From positions 620,001 to 684,000 of the forward strand of contig NZ_LOAJ01000001.1 in the NCBI RefSeq assembly GCF_001542905.1: a stretch of DNA of 64,000 nt, given 5' to 3'. Within the stretch, counting starts at the first letter, position 1. Every line of letters begins with the position of its first letter. Under the pieces are notes generated by a model that was not told the origin of the DNA, did not search any database, and saw nothing but the letters and a program-made list of their open reading frames with translations. Source of the DNA: Halorubrum aethiopicum. Its GTDB lineage: Archaea; Halobacteriota; Halobacteria; Halobacteriales; Haloferacaceae. Both the position numbers and the translations under genes were made by a program. Below are positions 1 through 7,240 of the stretch, one piece after another.

Positions 1-110
1 GCGAGGACCCCTCGATGGACGGGATCGACGCGGACCGGTCCGCCTCGGCGGCGGCGACGGCCGGGAGCGGCGACGACGAGGGACAGGCCAGCCTGGGTGA
101 CTTCCGATGA
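1..110 (+). CDS. C-terminal end of an upstream gene, probably a Hel308-type helicase (partial)
   Basis: Only the last 36 or so codons are inside the window; the frame closes with GQASLGDFR and a TGA at 108-110. The visible tail is an acidic Gly/Ser/Asp-rich linker and carries no catalytic motif. I infer a Hel308/Ski2-like DNA helicase because haloarchaeal Hel308 proteins, as I recall them, have this type of tail and sit directly before cgi121. The stop overlaps the next start (ATGA), so the two are translationally coupled. The family assignment rests on context and is tentative. Confidence 0.45.
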   Translation, partial: EDPSMDGIDADRSASAAATAGSGDDEGQASLGDFR

Positions 111-781
111 CCGGCTCCGGCGATCCGGTCGGTTCCGGCGATCCGGCCGGCTCCGGGGGCTCGACCCGCGCCGTCGACCCCACGACGACGGAGCACTCGC
201 GTCCGAACCCCGAAACCCGCCTCGTCGAGGGCGTTCTCGCCGTTGACGACCTCGACGCGTTCCTCGCCGACCTCGAGGCGATCCGCGAGGAGACGGGCGC
301 GGTCGTCCAGGCGTTCGACGCCGACCGCGTCGTCGACGCCGCACACCTCCGGCTCGCGACCCGGCTCGCCGCCCGGTCGGTCGCGCGCGGCGAGGCGGTC
401 GCACGCGACCCCGCGGTCGAGATACTGCTGTACGCCGCGGGCCGTCGACAGATCGACCGCGCGCTCGACCTCGGCGTCTCGCCGGGCGAGCGACGGGCCG
501 CGCTCGTCGTCGCCGACTTCGGTGACATCGTCGACGCCGGCGCGGACGTCGGGGGGGACACGGATATCGAGGGGGACGCCCGCCGGACCGCGGACCTCGA
601 GACGGCCGTCGCGGCGGTCGAGGACCTGCTCGCGGCGGGGCCGGAGCCGACGCTCGGCGAGTTCGACGACGAGGCTGTTCGCGACTACTACGGGGTCACC
701 GACCGCGAACTCGACGCGACCGTCGGCGACCTCGCCGACGTCGTCCGCGAGCGGGTCGCCCTGCTCGACGTCGAGAAGTGA
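107..781 (+). CDS. cgi121: KEOPS complex subunit Cgi121
   Basis: This 224-residue protein is recognised as the haloarchaeal Cgi121 subunit of KEOPS, the complex that adds threonylcarbamoyl to A37 of ANN-decoding tRNAs. After a low-complexity N-terminus of about 35 residues rich in Gly, Ser and Asp come the family stretches VEGVLAVDDLDAF and, near residue 105, the conserved EILLYAAGRRQIDRAL helix. In the family this helical protein binds Bud32 and tRNA. Its ATG lies inside the stop of the preceding gene, so it is probably the second gene of an operon. The Kae1-Bud32 fusion of the same complex is encoded about 36 kb away at 36747-38513. The repeated GSGDP N-terminal extension is probably a disordered halophilic addition. 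Confidence 0.8.
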   Translation: MTGSGDPVGSGDPAGSGGSTRAVDPTTTEHSRPNPETRLVEGVLAVDDLDAFLADLEAIREETGAVVQAFDADRVVDAAHLRLATRLAARSVARGEAVARDPAVEILLYAAGRRQIDRALDLGVSPGERRAALVVADFGDIVDAGADVGGDTDIEGDARRTADLETAVAAVEDLLAAGPEPTLGEFDDEAVRDYYGVTDRELDATVGDLADVVRERVALLDVEK

Positions 782-1006
782 TCGGAGAGCGACGACGACT
801 CGACGGTCCCGCGGTCGCGTCGAGTTCGCGGTCGCCACGCCGTCACACACCCCCTCTCTTCAGTTGGAAACCGCAAGACAGAGACGGGATATCGTTCCAG
901 TAGAAGCAGGAGAAACGGAGGAACGGGAGAAGCGAAAAGCGGCGAGAAACGGGGGATAACCGAGGACGCGGGGAACGGCGCGTGAAGCGGCCGCGGAGAA
1001 GACGGA

Positions 1007-1079
1007 TAGTCCATCCTGGATTCGAACCAGGGTCGAAGCCCCCAGAAGGCTTCAGGATTGGCCACTACCCCAATGGACT
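1007..1079 (-). tRNA. tRNA-Gln (anticodon CTG)
   Basis: Read on the minus strand, the 73 nt fold as a tRNA. The acceptor arms AGTCCAT and ATGGACT pair, the anticodon stem AAGCC/GGCTT encloses the loop TTCTGGG with anticodon CTG, and the T arm CCTGG/CCAGG encloses TTCGAAT. The discriminator base is A and the CCA end is not encoded. No intron is seen. Apart from this tRNA, I see nothing but a weak promoter region in the 475 bp between cgi121 and purO. Confidence 0.93.
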
Positions 1080-1223
1080 GTGCGCACCGTCGCTACTCCA
1101 CGCGTGTTTGTAAGCGTTGCGCGTCGCGTTCTCCCTGTCACGCGCTCGCACACGATTCGGGCCGAGTCGCCGACCGGTCCGCCCGATCACCCCGACGCTG
1201 TCGCCGGACGTGGATCGATCGAC

Positions 1224-1233
1224 GTGTTTTAAC
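1224..1233 (+). promoter_or_regulatory. TATA box of purO
   Basis: The sequence GTGTTTTAAC is centred about 28 bp before the ATG at 1257. That is the spacing expected for a leaderless haloarchaeal transcript, and it supports the chosen purO start. Confidence 0.6.
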
Positions 1234-1256
1234 CGAGAGAATACCCACGGCCGTGT

Positions 1257-1847
1257 ATGTACATCGGACGGTTCGTCGTCGTCGGTCCCGGAATCGGCGC
1301 GTATCGGGTCTCCTCGCGGTCGTTCCCGAACCGGCGGGTGATCGATCGGGGAGACACGCTGACGGTCGGACCCACGCCGGACGCGCCCGAGACGGAGAAC
1401 CCGTACGTCTCGTACAACTGCGCGCGCCGCGTCCGGACGCCGACCGACGAGCCGCTGGCGGTTCTCGGGAACGGTTCGCACGTCGACCCGATAGCGGAGA
1501 AGCTCGAGTTCGGCTACCCCGCCCGCGACGCGCTCGCGACGCCGCTCCTCGCGCTCGACTTCGAGAAGGACGACTACGACACGCCGCGGGTCGCCGGCGT
1601 GGTCGGCGCGGAGACCGCGACGATCGGCACCGTCCGGCGCGACGCGCTGCTCGTCGAGTCCGTCGACGCGCCGACGCTCGTGGCGACCTACGAGCGGGAC
1701 GCGCCCGGAGCCTACGACCTCGCGGCCGCGGACGCCGGCGCCGCCGCGAGCGAGGTCCTCGAGGCCGACTTCGAGCACCCGGTGTGTGCCGCCGGCGCGA
1801 CCGTCGACGGCGACGGCGTCTCGCTGGCGTTCGACAACGGGGAGTGA
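1257..1847 (+). CDS. purO: IMP cyclohydrolase, archaeal PurO type
   Basis: PurO closes the ring of FAICAR to give IMP, the last step of purine synthesis in archaea that lack the PurH cyclohydrolase domain. The 196-residue product has the family signature throughout: [10 protein letters not shown] at the N-terminus, [30 protein letters not shown] and a central [16 protein letters not shown] block. Length matches the single-domain NTN-hydrolase-like family. It stands alone between a tRNA gene on the other strand and a peptidase gene, with its own TATA box placed for a leaderless message. I see no frameshift or unusual composition. Confidence 0.95.
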   Translation: MYIGRFVVVGPGIGAYRVSSRSFPNRRVIDRGDTLTVGPTPDAPETENPYVSYNCARRVRTPTDEPLAVLGNGSHVDPIAEKLEFGYPARDALATPLLALDFEKDDYDTPRVAGVVGAETATIGTVRRDALLVESVDAPTLVATYERDAPGAYDLAAADAGAAASEVLEADFEHPVCAAGATVDGDGVSLAFDNGE

Positions 1848-1931
1848 CCCCGCGGCCGAGGCGTCGGTTCGAACCGCTCCCGCCGCTTCCGGCTCCCGAC
1901 GGCTTTTGAGCGGACGGGCCGACGGTCGGGT

Positions 1932-4097
1932 ATGGAGCGAGTCACGGCCGCGACGTATCACGACATCGCGACGCCGGCGGACCCCCGGATCTCCCCGGAC
2001 GGCGACCGGGTCGCCTTCCTCCGACGGCAGCCAAAGGGCGACGAGGAGCGCGAGTCGACGGTGTATCTCGTCGACGCCGACGGCGGCGAGCCGCGGCGCT
2101 TCACCCTCGCCGAGGGGGCGGACGCGGAGCCGCGCTGGAGCCCCTCCGGCGACCGGATCGCGTTCACCTCGACGCGCGGGGACGACGACGACCGCCGACA
2201 GCTGTGGGTCCTCCCGGTTCACGGAGGCGAGGCCCGTCGAGTCACCGACGTCGTCGGCGGCGTCACGGAGATCGCCTGGTCGCCCGACGGCGAGCGGATC
2301 GCGTTCGTTCAGTCGGTCACCGCCGAGGACCGGGAGGCGGGACGCGACCTGTCCGTCCCCGACGAGTACGAGCCCGACGATCATCCCGACCCGCGGGTGG
2401 TCGACCGAACGGTGTTCCGCTCGGGAGCGGAGTACTTCGACGGGCGGCGGTCGGGGATCTACGTCGTCGACGCGGAGGCGGTCGCGGACGGAGTCGCGGG
2501 CGACCGGTCGCGTGCCGACGACTCGGCCGTCGAGCGGGTCACCGGCCGCGACGCCGACTTCGCCGCGCCGGAGTGGGGCGACGCCGACACGCTCTACTAC
2601 GCCGAGTCGGTCGGCGAGGACCCCGACGACTCCGCCGAGATCGCGATCCACGCCCACGACCTCGCGGCCGACGCGGTCGAACGGGTCCACACCACGACGG
2701 GGTGGGCGTCGCCGATCGCGGCGACCGCGGACGGCCGGGTCGCGTTCACCCGCACCGACCCCGACCGAATGTCGCTCCGACAGACGGACCTCCACGTCCT
2801 CGACCGGGCGGACGGCTCGGTGACGTCGCTCACCGCCGACCTCGACCGCGACCTCGACGACGACGTGACCCCGCAGTGGGGGCCCGACGGCGAGACGCTC
2901 TACTTCGCCACGCCCGACGAGGGCGAGACCGCGCTGTGGCACGTCCCCGCCGACGGGAGCGCCGACCCCCGGCGGCTCCTCCGGGAGGGCACCGTCTCCG
3001 GCGCGACGGTCGGCGGCGACGGGACTGGGTCAGACGGGGGCGGGCCCGGCGCGGTCCGCGTCGCGCTCGCGCGCAGCGAGTGGGACCACCCGGGCGACGT
3101 GTTCCGTCACGACGCCGCGGAAGGGACGACGACCCGGCTGACCGAACTCAACGCCGACCTCCTCGCCGAGCGCCACGTCGGCGAGCCCGAGGAGATCCGG
3201 TTCGACTCCGACGGCGTCGAGATCCAGGGATGGGTGCTCACGCCGCCCGAGTTCGACCCCGACTCGGGGGATCGGTACCCGCTCGCCGTCGAGATCCACG
3301 GCGGCCCGCACGCGATGTGGTCGACATCGGGGACGATGTGGCACGAGTTCCAGACGCTCGCCGCCCGCGGCTACGTCGTCTTCTGGTCGAACCCGCGCGG
3401 TTCGGCGGGGTACGGCGAGGCGTTCATGCGCGCGATCGAGCGCGACTGGGGCGACGTGACCTTCGCCGACGTGACCGCCGGCGTCGACGAGACGGTCGCG
3501 CGGTACCCGATCGACGAGTCGAACGTCTTCGTCACCGGCGGCTCCTTCGGCGGGTTCATGACCGCGTGGGCGGTCGGCCGGAGCGACCGGTTCCGCGCCG
3601 CGGTCGCCCAGCGCGGCGTGTACGACCTCACCGGCTTCTACGGCTCGACGGACGGCGCGTACCGGCTGCTCGAGGGCGACTTCGACGCCGTCCCCTCCGA
3701 GGAGCCCGCGTGGCTGTGGGAGCAGTCCCCGACCGGGCACGCCGACGCGGTCGACACCCCGACCCTCCTGATCCACGCCGAGGACGACACCCGCACCCCG
3801 ATCTGTACGGCGGAACTGTTCCACCGGATCCTCCGGAAGAACCGCGTCGACACCCGGTTCGTCCGCTACCCGCGGGAGGGCCACGAGCTCTCCCGCTCGG
3901 GCGAGCCCGGCCACGTCGTCGACCGGATCGAGCGGATCGTCCGCTGGTTCGACGGCTACTCCGACCACCACGACGCGCCGCGCGCGCTCGACCGACCGGA
4001 AGGAGCGGGGTTGACGGCGAACGACGGGGAGTCGGCGGGGGACGACGGGAAGTCGGCGGGAGACGACGGGAAATCGGCGGCGGGCGAGGACGCGTGA
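1932..4097 (+). CDS. S9 family serine peptidase (acylaminoacyl-peptidase / dipeptidyl-peptidase type)
   Basis: This 721-residue cytoplasmic peptidase probably removes acyl-amino acids or dipeptides from short peptides. Residues 1 to about 400 are a TolB/WD40-like beta-propeller with repeated W-S-P-D-G-x-R-I-A-F motifs. The C-terminal alpha/beta-hydrolase domain carries the triad: Ser538 in GGSFGGF, Asp619 in EDDTRTP and His651 in EGHELS. No signal peptide is seen. The last 25 residues are a tandem low-complexity tail (about three copies of S-A-G-D-D-G-K), encoded by imperfect 21 bp repeats near 4024-4085, which look like a recent expansion. The exact substrate class (acyl-peptide hydrolase versus DPP) cannot be told from sequence. 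Confidence 0.92.
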   Translation: MERVTAATYHDIATPADPRISPDGDRVAFLRRQPKGDEERESTVYLVDADGGEPRRFTLAEGADAEPRWSPSGDRIAFTSTRGDDDDRRQLWVLPVHGGEARRVTDVVGGVTEIAWSPDGERIAFVQSVTAEDREAGRDLSVPDEYEPDDHPDPRVVDRTVFRSGAEYFDGRRSGIYVVDAEAVADGVAGDRSRADDSAVERVTGRDADFAAPEWGDADTLYYAESVGEDPDDSAEIAIHAHDLAADAVERVHTTTGWASPIAATADGRVAFTRTDPDRMSLRQTDLHVLDRADGSVTSLTADLDRDLDDDVTPQWGPDGETLYFATPDEGETALWHVPADGSADPRRLLREGTVSGATVGGDGTGSDGGGPGAVRVALARSEWDHPGDVFRHDAAEGTTTRLTELNADLLAERHVGEPEEIRFDSDGVEIQGWVLTPPEFDPDSGDRYPLAVEIHGGPHAMWSTSGTMWHEFQTLAARGYVVFWSNPRGSAGYGEAFMRAIERDWGDVTFADVTAGVDETVARYPIDESNVFVTGGSFGGFMTAWAVGRSDRFRAAVAQRGVYDLTGFYGSTDGAYRLLEGDFDAVPSEEPAWLWEQSPTGHADAVDTPTLLIHAEDDTRTPICTAELFHRILRKNRVDTRFVRYPREGHELSRSGEPGHVVDRIERIVRWFDGYSDHHDAPRALDRPEGAGLTANDGESAGDDGKSAGDDGKSAAGEDA

Positions 4098-4116
4098 CCG
4101 GGCGTTCCCCGACGAC

Positions 4117-4491
4117 CTACGCCTCCTCGGGGTCGAACGCGTCGATCGACTCGTGGACGCCGGCGACCCACTCGTCGAGCGCGTCGTGGAGGAGCCGCTT
4201 CGCCTCCGGGACGGGGATCGCGGTGTACTGGTAGACGTACCCGCCCGAGTCCAGCAGACGGCGGCGGCGCTCGACGAGCCCCTTCTCGCGGAGCGTCGAC
4301 AGCGAGCGGTTCACGTTCGAGCGGTCGCGGTCGAGCGCGTCCGCCAGCTCGGCGACGGTGCTGCCCCGGTACTCGATCAGCGTCAGATACGTCCTGCTCT
4401 CGTGGTCTCGGATGCCGAAGACGCACGAGAGCACGTGCTCGAACGACGGGGAGACGTCGCCGACGAGGTCCTCGATCTCTGCTTCGGCCAT
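4117..4491 (-). CDS. TrmB-family winged-helix regulator, OxsR-like
   Basis: This small (124-residue) DNA-binding protein has a winged helix at about residues 30-85 (STVAELADALDRDRSNVNRSLSTLREKGLVERR) and no sugar-sensing domain. It resembles the short TrmB-type proteins widespread in haloarchaea. It contains one cysteine, Cys23, in SPSFEHVLSCVFGIRDHE. From memory, the Haloferax redox regulator OxsR belongs to this short TrmB group and has a conserved N-terminal cysteine at nearly the same place, so a thiol-redox role is plausible but inferred. The gene converges on the S9 peptidase with 19 bp between their ends and lies upstream of a small haloarchaeal gene on the same strand. Confidence 0.75.
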   Translation of the reverse strand: MAEAEIEDLVGDVSPSFEHVLSCVFGIRDHESRTYLTLIEYRGSTVAELADALDRDRSNVNRSLSTLREKGLVERRRRLLDSGGYVYQYTAIPVPEAKRLLHDALDEWVAGVHESIDAFDPEEA

Positions 4492-4522
4492 GGTGACGTG
4501 TCGTCCGCGAGCGGATTAAAGA

Positions 4523-4762
4523 TCAGTCTTCCGCTGCGTACCCCATGCGGTCGAGGCAGGCGCGCATCTCCGCCTCCTCGGTGTGCCTGTGGAGGCTCGT
4601 CGGGGTGTCACAGTGGTACGTCTCGCCGTCGTACCGGAGCACCACCTCGTGGGCGCTTCCGGCCACCTCGACGTCGAGGACGACCCGCCGTCCCTCCCGC
4701 AACGCGGCGATGATCTCGTCTGCGGGGCGCTCCCCGGGCTCGATCCGGAGCGGAGGCGTCAT
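4523..4762 (-). CDS. small conserved haloarchaeal protein
   Basis: The product has 79 residues and I assign no function. It starts at the ATG MTPPLRIEPGERPADEI; longer upstream reading in the same frame is the antisense shadow of the neighbouring gene. The sequence alternates short strands and helices (RRVVLDVEVAGSAHEVVLRYDGETYHCDTPTSLHRH) and ends in a helix with one cysteine. There is no signal peptide or membrane segment. It sits between the TrmB-type regulator and a DUF5828-type gene, all on the minus strand, with gaps large enough for separate promoters. Confidence 0.65.
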   Translation of the reverse strand: MTPPLRIEPGERPADEIIAALREGRRVVLDVEVAGSAHEVVLRYDGETYHCDTPTSLHRHTEEAEMRACLDRMGYAAED

Positions 4763-4857
4763 GGACGCGGTTTCGGGGGGTCGATGGATAAAGCTCCCGT
4801 GCCGCGTCGGACCCGTCGCCGCCCCCGGCCGTCGCCGAGTCAGGTCATTCGGTCGAG

Positions 4858-5544
4858 TCAGGTCATCGTCGACTCGGGACCGCCCTCCTCCTCGGGCGGC
4901 TCGACGCCCTCCGCGGCCGCGACGTCCTCGGTCCGCTTCTCGGTCTCGACGTGCCAGCGGTCGATCTCCGACTCGTACTCCGCGAGGATGTCGCTCACCT
5001 CGGATTTCAACTCGTCGTCGTTGACGTTCACCTCGAACTCGAACGTCTCGCCGTCGTCGCCGCGGGCGACCTCGGTGACGTTGGCGCTGATGAGTTCGTT
5101 GTCGAAGTAGTACGGGGCCATCTGGGTCATCACCTTCCGGTACACCGTGTCCTCGACCTTCCGGATCGCCTTCCGGCCCGCCGAGTCGGCGGCGCGGGCG
5201 ACGTGGTTTATCGACTCGCCCCAGCGCTCCACCGCGCCCTCCGTGTCGTCCTCCTCGACCTTCTCGTAGGACTCGGTGAGCTTCTCGCCCGCCGTCTGGA
5301 GGTCGTCGCCCGGCGTCTTGCCGGCCTTCTCGCCGTCGCCCTCGCTCACCGACGCCTGCTTCGCGGTCTTCTCCGAGACGTCCTCGTCTATCCGCTCGTG
5401 GGCCTTCGGTCGCCAGTCGTCGAACTCGTGGAAGGCGTCGCCGTCGACGCCGGCCTCCCGGAGCGCGAGCGTGATCCGCTCGCCGTGCTCGACGACGTCG
5501 CCCCAGTCCCCGCGTTGTTTGAACCCGGAGATGCTCTCTTCCAT
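4858..5544 (-). CDS. DUF5828-type haloarchaeal protein
   Basis: This is a 228-residue acidic, soluble, largely helical protein. I recognise it as the haloarchaeal family annotated DUF5828. Motifs visible are the N-terminal MEESISGFKQRGDWGDVVEHGERIT, a central alpha-helical region that looks coiled-coil-like (residues about 65-125), and the more conserved block VYRKVMTQMAPYYFDNELISANV around residues 130-155. The C-terminus is a disordered Glu/Pro-rich tail. No enzymatic motif is seen, and function is unknown. Downstream on the same strand are the small gene at 4523-4762 and the TrmB-type regulator. Confidence 0.7.
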   Translation of the reverse strand: MEESISGFKQRGDWGDVVEHGERITLALREAGVDGDAFHEFDDWRPKAHERIDEDVSEKTAKQASVSEGDGEKAGKTPGDDLQTAGEKLTESYEKVEEDDTEGAVERWGESINHVARAADSAGRKAIRKVEDTVYRKVMTQMAPYYFDNELISANVTEVARGDDGETFEFEVNVNDDELKSEVSDILAEYESEIDRWHVETEKRTEDVAAAEGVEPPEEEGGPESTMT

Positions 5545-5663
5545 TGGTTACCACAACCGACGTGTCGGACGAGTATAAGTCTCCCCGTCGGCGTCTCGGC
5601 GCTGATAACCGACGTGTGACTTTCCGACGGCGCTTCCCCCGTCGATGCCGCGCACGCGGCGGG

Positions 5664-5903
5664 CTACTTCCCGTAGGCGATCCGGCGCGCGACCTCGTCG
5701 AGCCGCGACTTGAGGTCGCCGAGGAATCCGGCGGGCGACACCCGGCGGATCGCGGACTCGTCGACCTCGATCCGGTCGCCGGCGAACGGGTCCCGCTCGG
5801 CGCGGTCCTCCGGCGACTCGTCGCCGTTCACCGCGTCGACGACGGTCGACATCGAACACCGGCCGCACGCCTCGGTCCGTTTCGCGTTCGCTTCGTCGGT
5901 CAT
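5664..5903 (-). CDS. small conserved haloarchaeal protein with a CxxC motif
   Basis: The product has 79 residues starting at MTDEANAKRTEACGRC. A longer upstream reading exists but its Arg-rich translation is unlike a haloarchaeal protein, so I use the internal ATG. The visible features are a single C-G-R-C pair at residues 13-16, which could bind metal in a dimer, and the C-terminal block RRVSPAGFLGDLKSRLDEVA. Function is unknown. The neighbouring cupin gene is divergent, about 145 bp away. Confidence 0.6.
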   Translation of the reverse strand: MTDEANAKRTEACGRCSMSTVVDAVNGDESPEDRAERDPFAGDRIEVDESAIRRVSPAGFLGDLKSRLDEVARRIAYGK

Positions 5904-6048
5904 GGCGCTTTCTGTCACGATCGTGTGTGCGAGTTCACTAAACCGTGTCGGCGGTGCGGCACGCACGACCGGTTTCGGGCGTTCGAGGGGTTGCGATCGT
6001 CGTCGCGTCGCCCGACGCGCTTTTATGGGGCGTCTGGTATGGCCACGC

Positions 6049-6462
6049 ATGGGATACCGCGTCGTCGACACGGAGTCGGTCGAGCCGGAGCCGGACCGCC
6101 CCTGCGAGTGCCGGAAGCTGACGGGGCCGGCCGGACTCGACGAGGTCGCGCTGAACCGCTTCCGCGCCGCGCCGGGCGAGCAGGTCCCGCTCGCGTATCA
6201 CTACCACGAGACCCAGGAGGAGGCTTTCTACGTCCTCTCCGGCACGCTCGCGGTCGAGACGCCCGACCGGACCTACGAGGTGGACGCCGGTGAACTGTTC
6301 GCGGTCGACCCCGGGAGCCCTCAGCGGGCGCACAACCCCGCCGACGCCGACGGGCCGGTCGAGATCCTCGCGATCGGCGCGCCCCCGGTCGACGGCGACG
6401 CGGTCGCGTACGATCCGACGGCGGACGCGGACGCCGGCGACGACGCGGGAACCGACGCGTGA
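6049..6462 (+). CDS. cupin-domain protein
   Basis: The 137-residue product is a single conserved cupin barrel. Motif 1 is AYHYHETQEEAFYVLSG, giving the H-x-H...E ligand set, and motif 2 ends at PQRAHNP with the fourth histidine; together they make a typical divalent-metal site. The catalysed reaction, if any, cannot be deduced. Its C-terminus is an Asp/Ala-rich tail. The start is fixed by a TATA-like CTTTTATG about 25 bp upstream, which suits a leaderless message. The following gene begins 2 bp after its stop, so the two form an operon. Confidence 0.8.
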   Translation: MGYRVVDTESVEPEPDRPCECRKLTGPAGLDEVALNRFRAAPGEQVPLAYHYHETQEEAFYVLSGTLAVETPDRTYEVDAGELFAVDPGSPQRAHNPADADGPVEILAIGAPPVDGDAVAYDPTADADAGDDAGTDA

Positions 6463-6464
6463 CG

Positions 6465-7121
6465 ATGTCCGACCGCGACGCGGCCGACGACGCGGCGGAG
6501 TCGAAGCCGGGGGACGGCCCGCGTCACGACTCCGAGGAGCTCCCGCCGGAGATCCGCGAGCGCGTCCCCGACTACGACGACGAGTACCTCGACCGGGTCT
6601 CCGACCGGCTGATGTACAGCTACGACCTCGAGACCGACTACGCCGTCCGCGGCGAGCGGTTCGAGCTGTACGCCGAGATGCGGATGCGCAACCAGAAGCA
6701 GTTCCTCCACCCCGCGTTGAGCTACGCGGACCACGAGACGAAGGAGTACCTGTTCGCCCGGCGGGTGTCGACCCCGACGGTCGGGGAGCTGGAGCGGCTC
6801 GTCGACCTCGGCCACGAGGTCGCCGACGAGCGCGTCGAGGGCGACGAACAGCACTACGGCACCGACGTGACCTTCGTGCTCGTCGGCGACCACCTCCCCG
6901 ACGACGTCGCCGACTTCGTCGACGGCTTCCGCGACCGCACCCTGTTGAAGTTCGGCTACTACGGCCACTACGAGGTGAACCTGGTCGTCGTCGCCCCCGA
7001 GACGGAGTCGATCGTCGAAAGCGAGGCGGCGGGCATCGCCGGCGCCTTCCGGCTCTGGGAGCCGGTCGAGGAGCCCGACGAGGGGTTCCTCTCGCGGTTC
7101 GCCAAGCGGTTCTGGCGGTAG
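6465..7121 (+). CDS. conserved haloarchaeal protein of unknown function
   Basis: The 218-residue product is soluble and acidic. Its start is placed at the ATG 2 bp after the cupin stop; a GTG six bases earlier is also possible. Recognisable but unassigned stretches are YDLETDYAVRGERFELYAEMRMRNQKQF, VTFVLVGDHLPDDVADFVDGFRDRTLLKFG and a Trp/Phe-rich basic C-terminus (FLSRFAKRFWR) that may touch the membrane. There are no enzyme motifs. It looks like one of the haloarchaea-specific DUF families and is probably co-transcribed with the cupin gene. Confidence 0.65.
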   Translation: MSDRDAADDAAESKPGDGPRHDSEELPPEIRERVPDYDDEYLDRVSDRLMYSYDLETDYAVRGERFELYAEMRMRNQKQFLHPALSYADHETKEYLFARRVSTPTVGELERLVDLGHEVADERVEGDEQHYGTDVTFVLVGDHLPDDVADFVDGFRDRTLLKFGYYGHYEVNLVVVAPETESIVESEAAGIAGAFRLWEPVEEPDEGFLSRFAKRFWR

Positions 7122-7123
7122 CG

Positions 7124-7162
7124 GTTCGGTCGAAGGAGTTCGGTCGAAGGAGTTCGGTCGAA
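7124..7162. repeat. 14-bp tandem repeat after the cupin operon
   Basis: The unit GTTCGGTCGAAGGA occurs almost three times in a row directly behind the stop at 7121 and ends in a run of six A. It lies between convergent genes. It could be part of a terminator for the leftward cstA transcript (T-run on that strand), but no stable hairpin is obvious. Confidence 0.7.
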
Positions 7163-7240
7163 AAAACGGGTCCCGCGGACCGGTCCGCGAGCGGTCGCCC
7201 GTCGCGGGCGGTCGGCGTCCGCGATCCGGTCGTCGACGAC

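Noticed and set aside
845-875. ORB-like word ACCCCCTCTCTTCAGTTGGA after cgi121
   Set aside because: It matches the ORB only in the G/C-run and part of the inverted core, stands alone and is 31 kb from the origin; treated as chance.
1065-2942. Very long open frame on the minus strand opposite purO and the S9 peptidase (and many similar frames elsewhere)
   Set aside because: It is a GC-driven shadow frame: Arg/Gly/Pro-rich translation, no start signals, and complete overlap with recognised genes. The same reasoning removes the other antisense frames.
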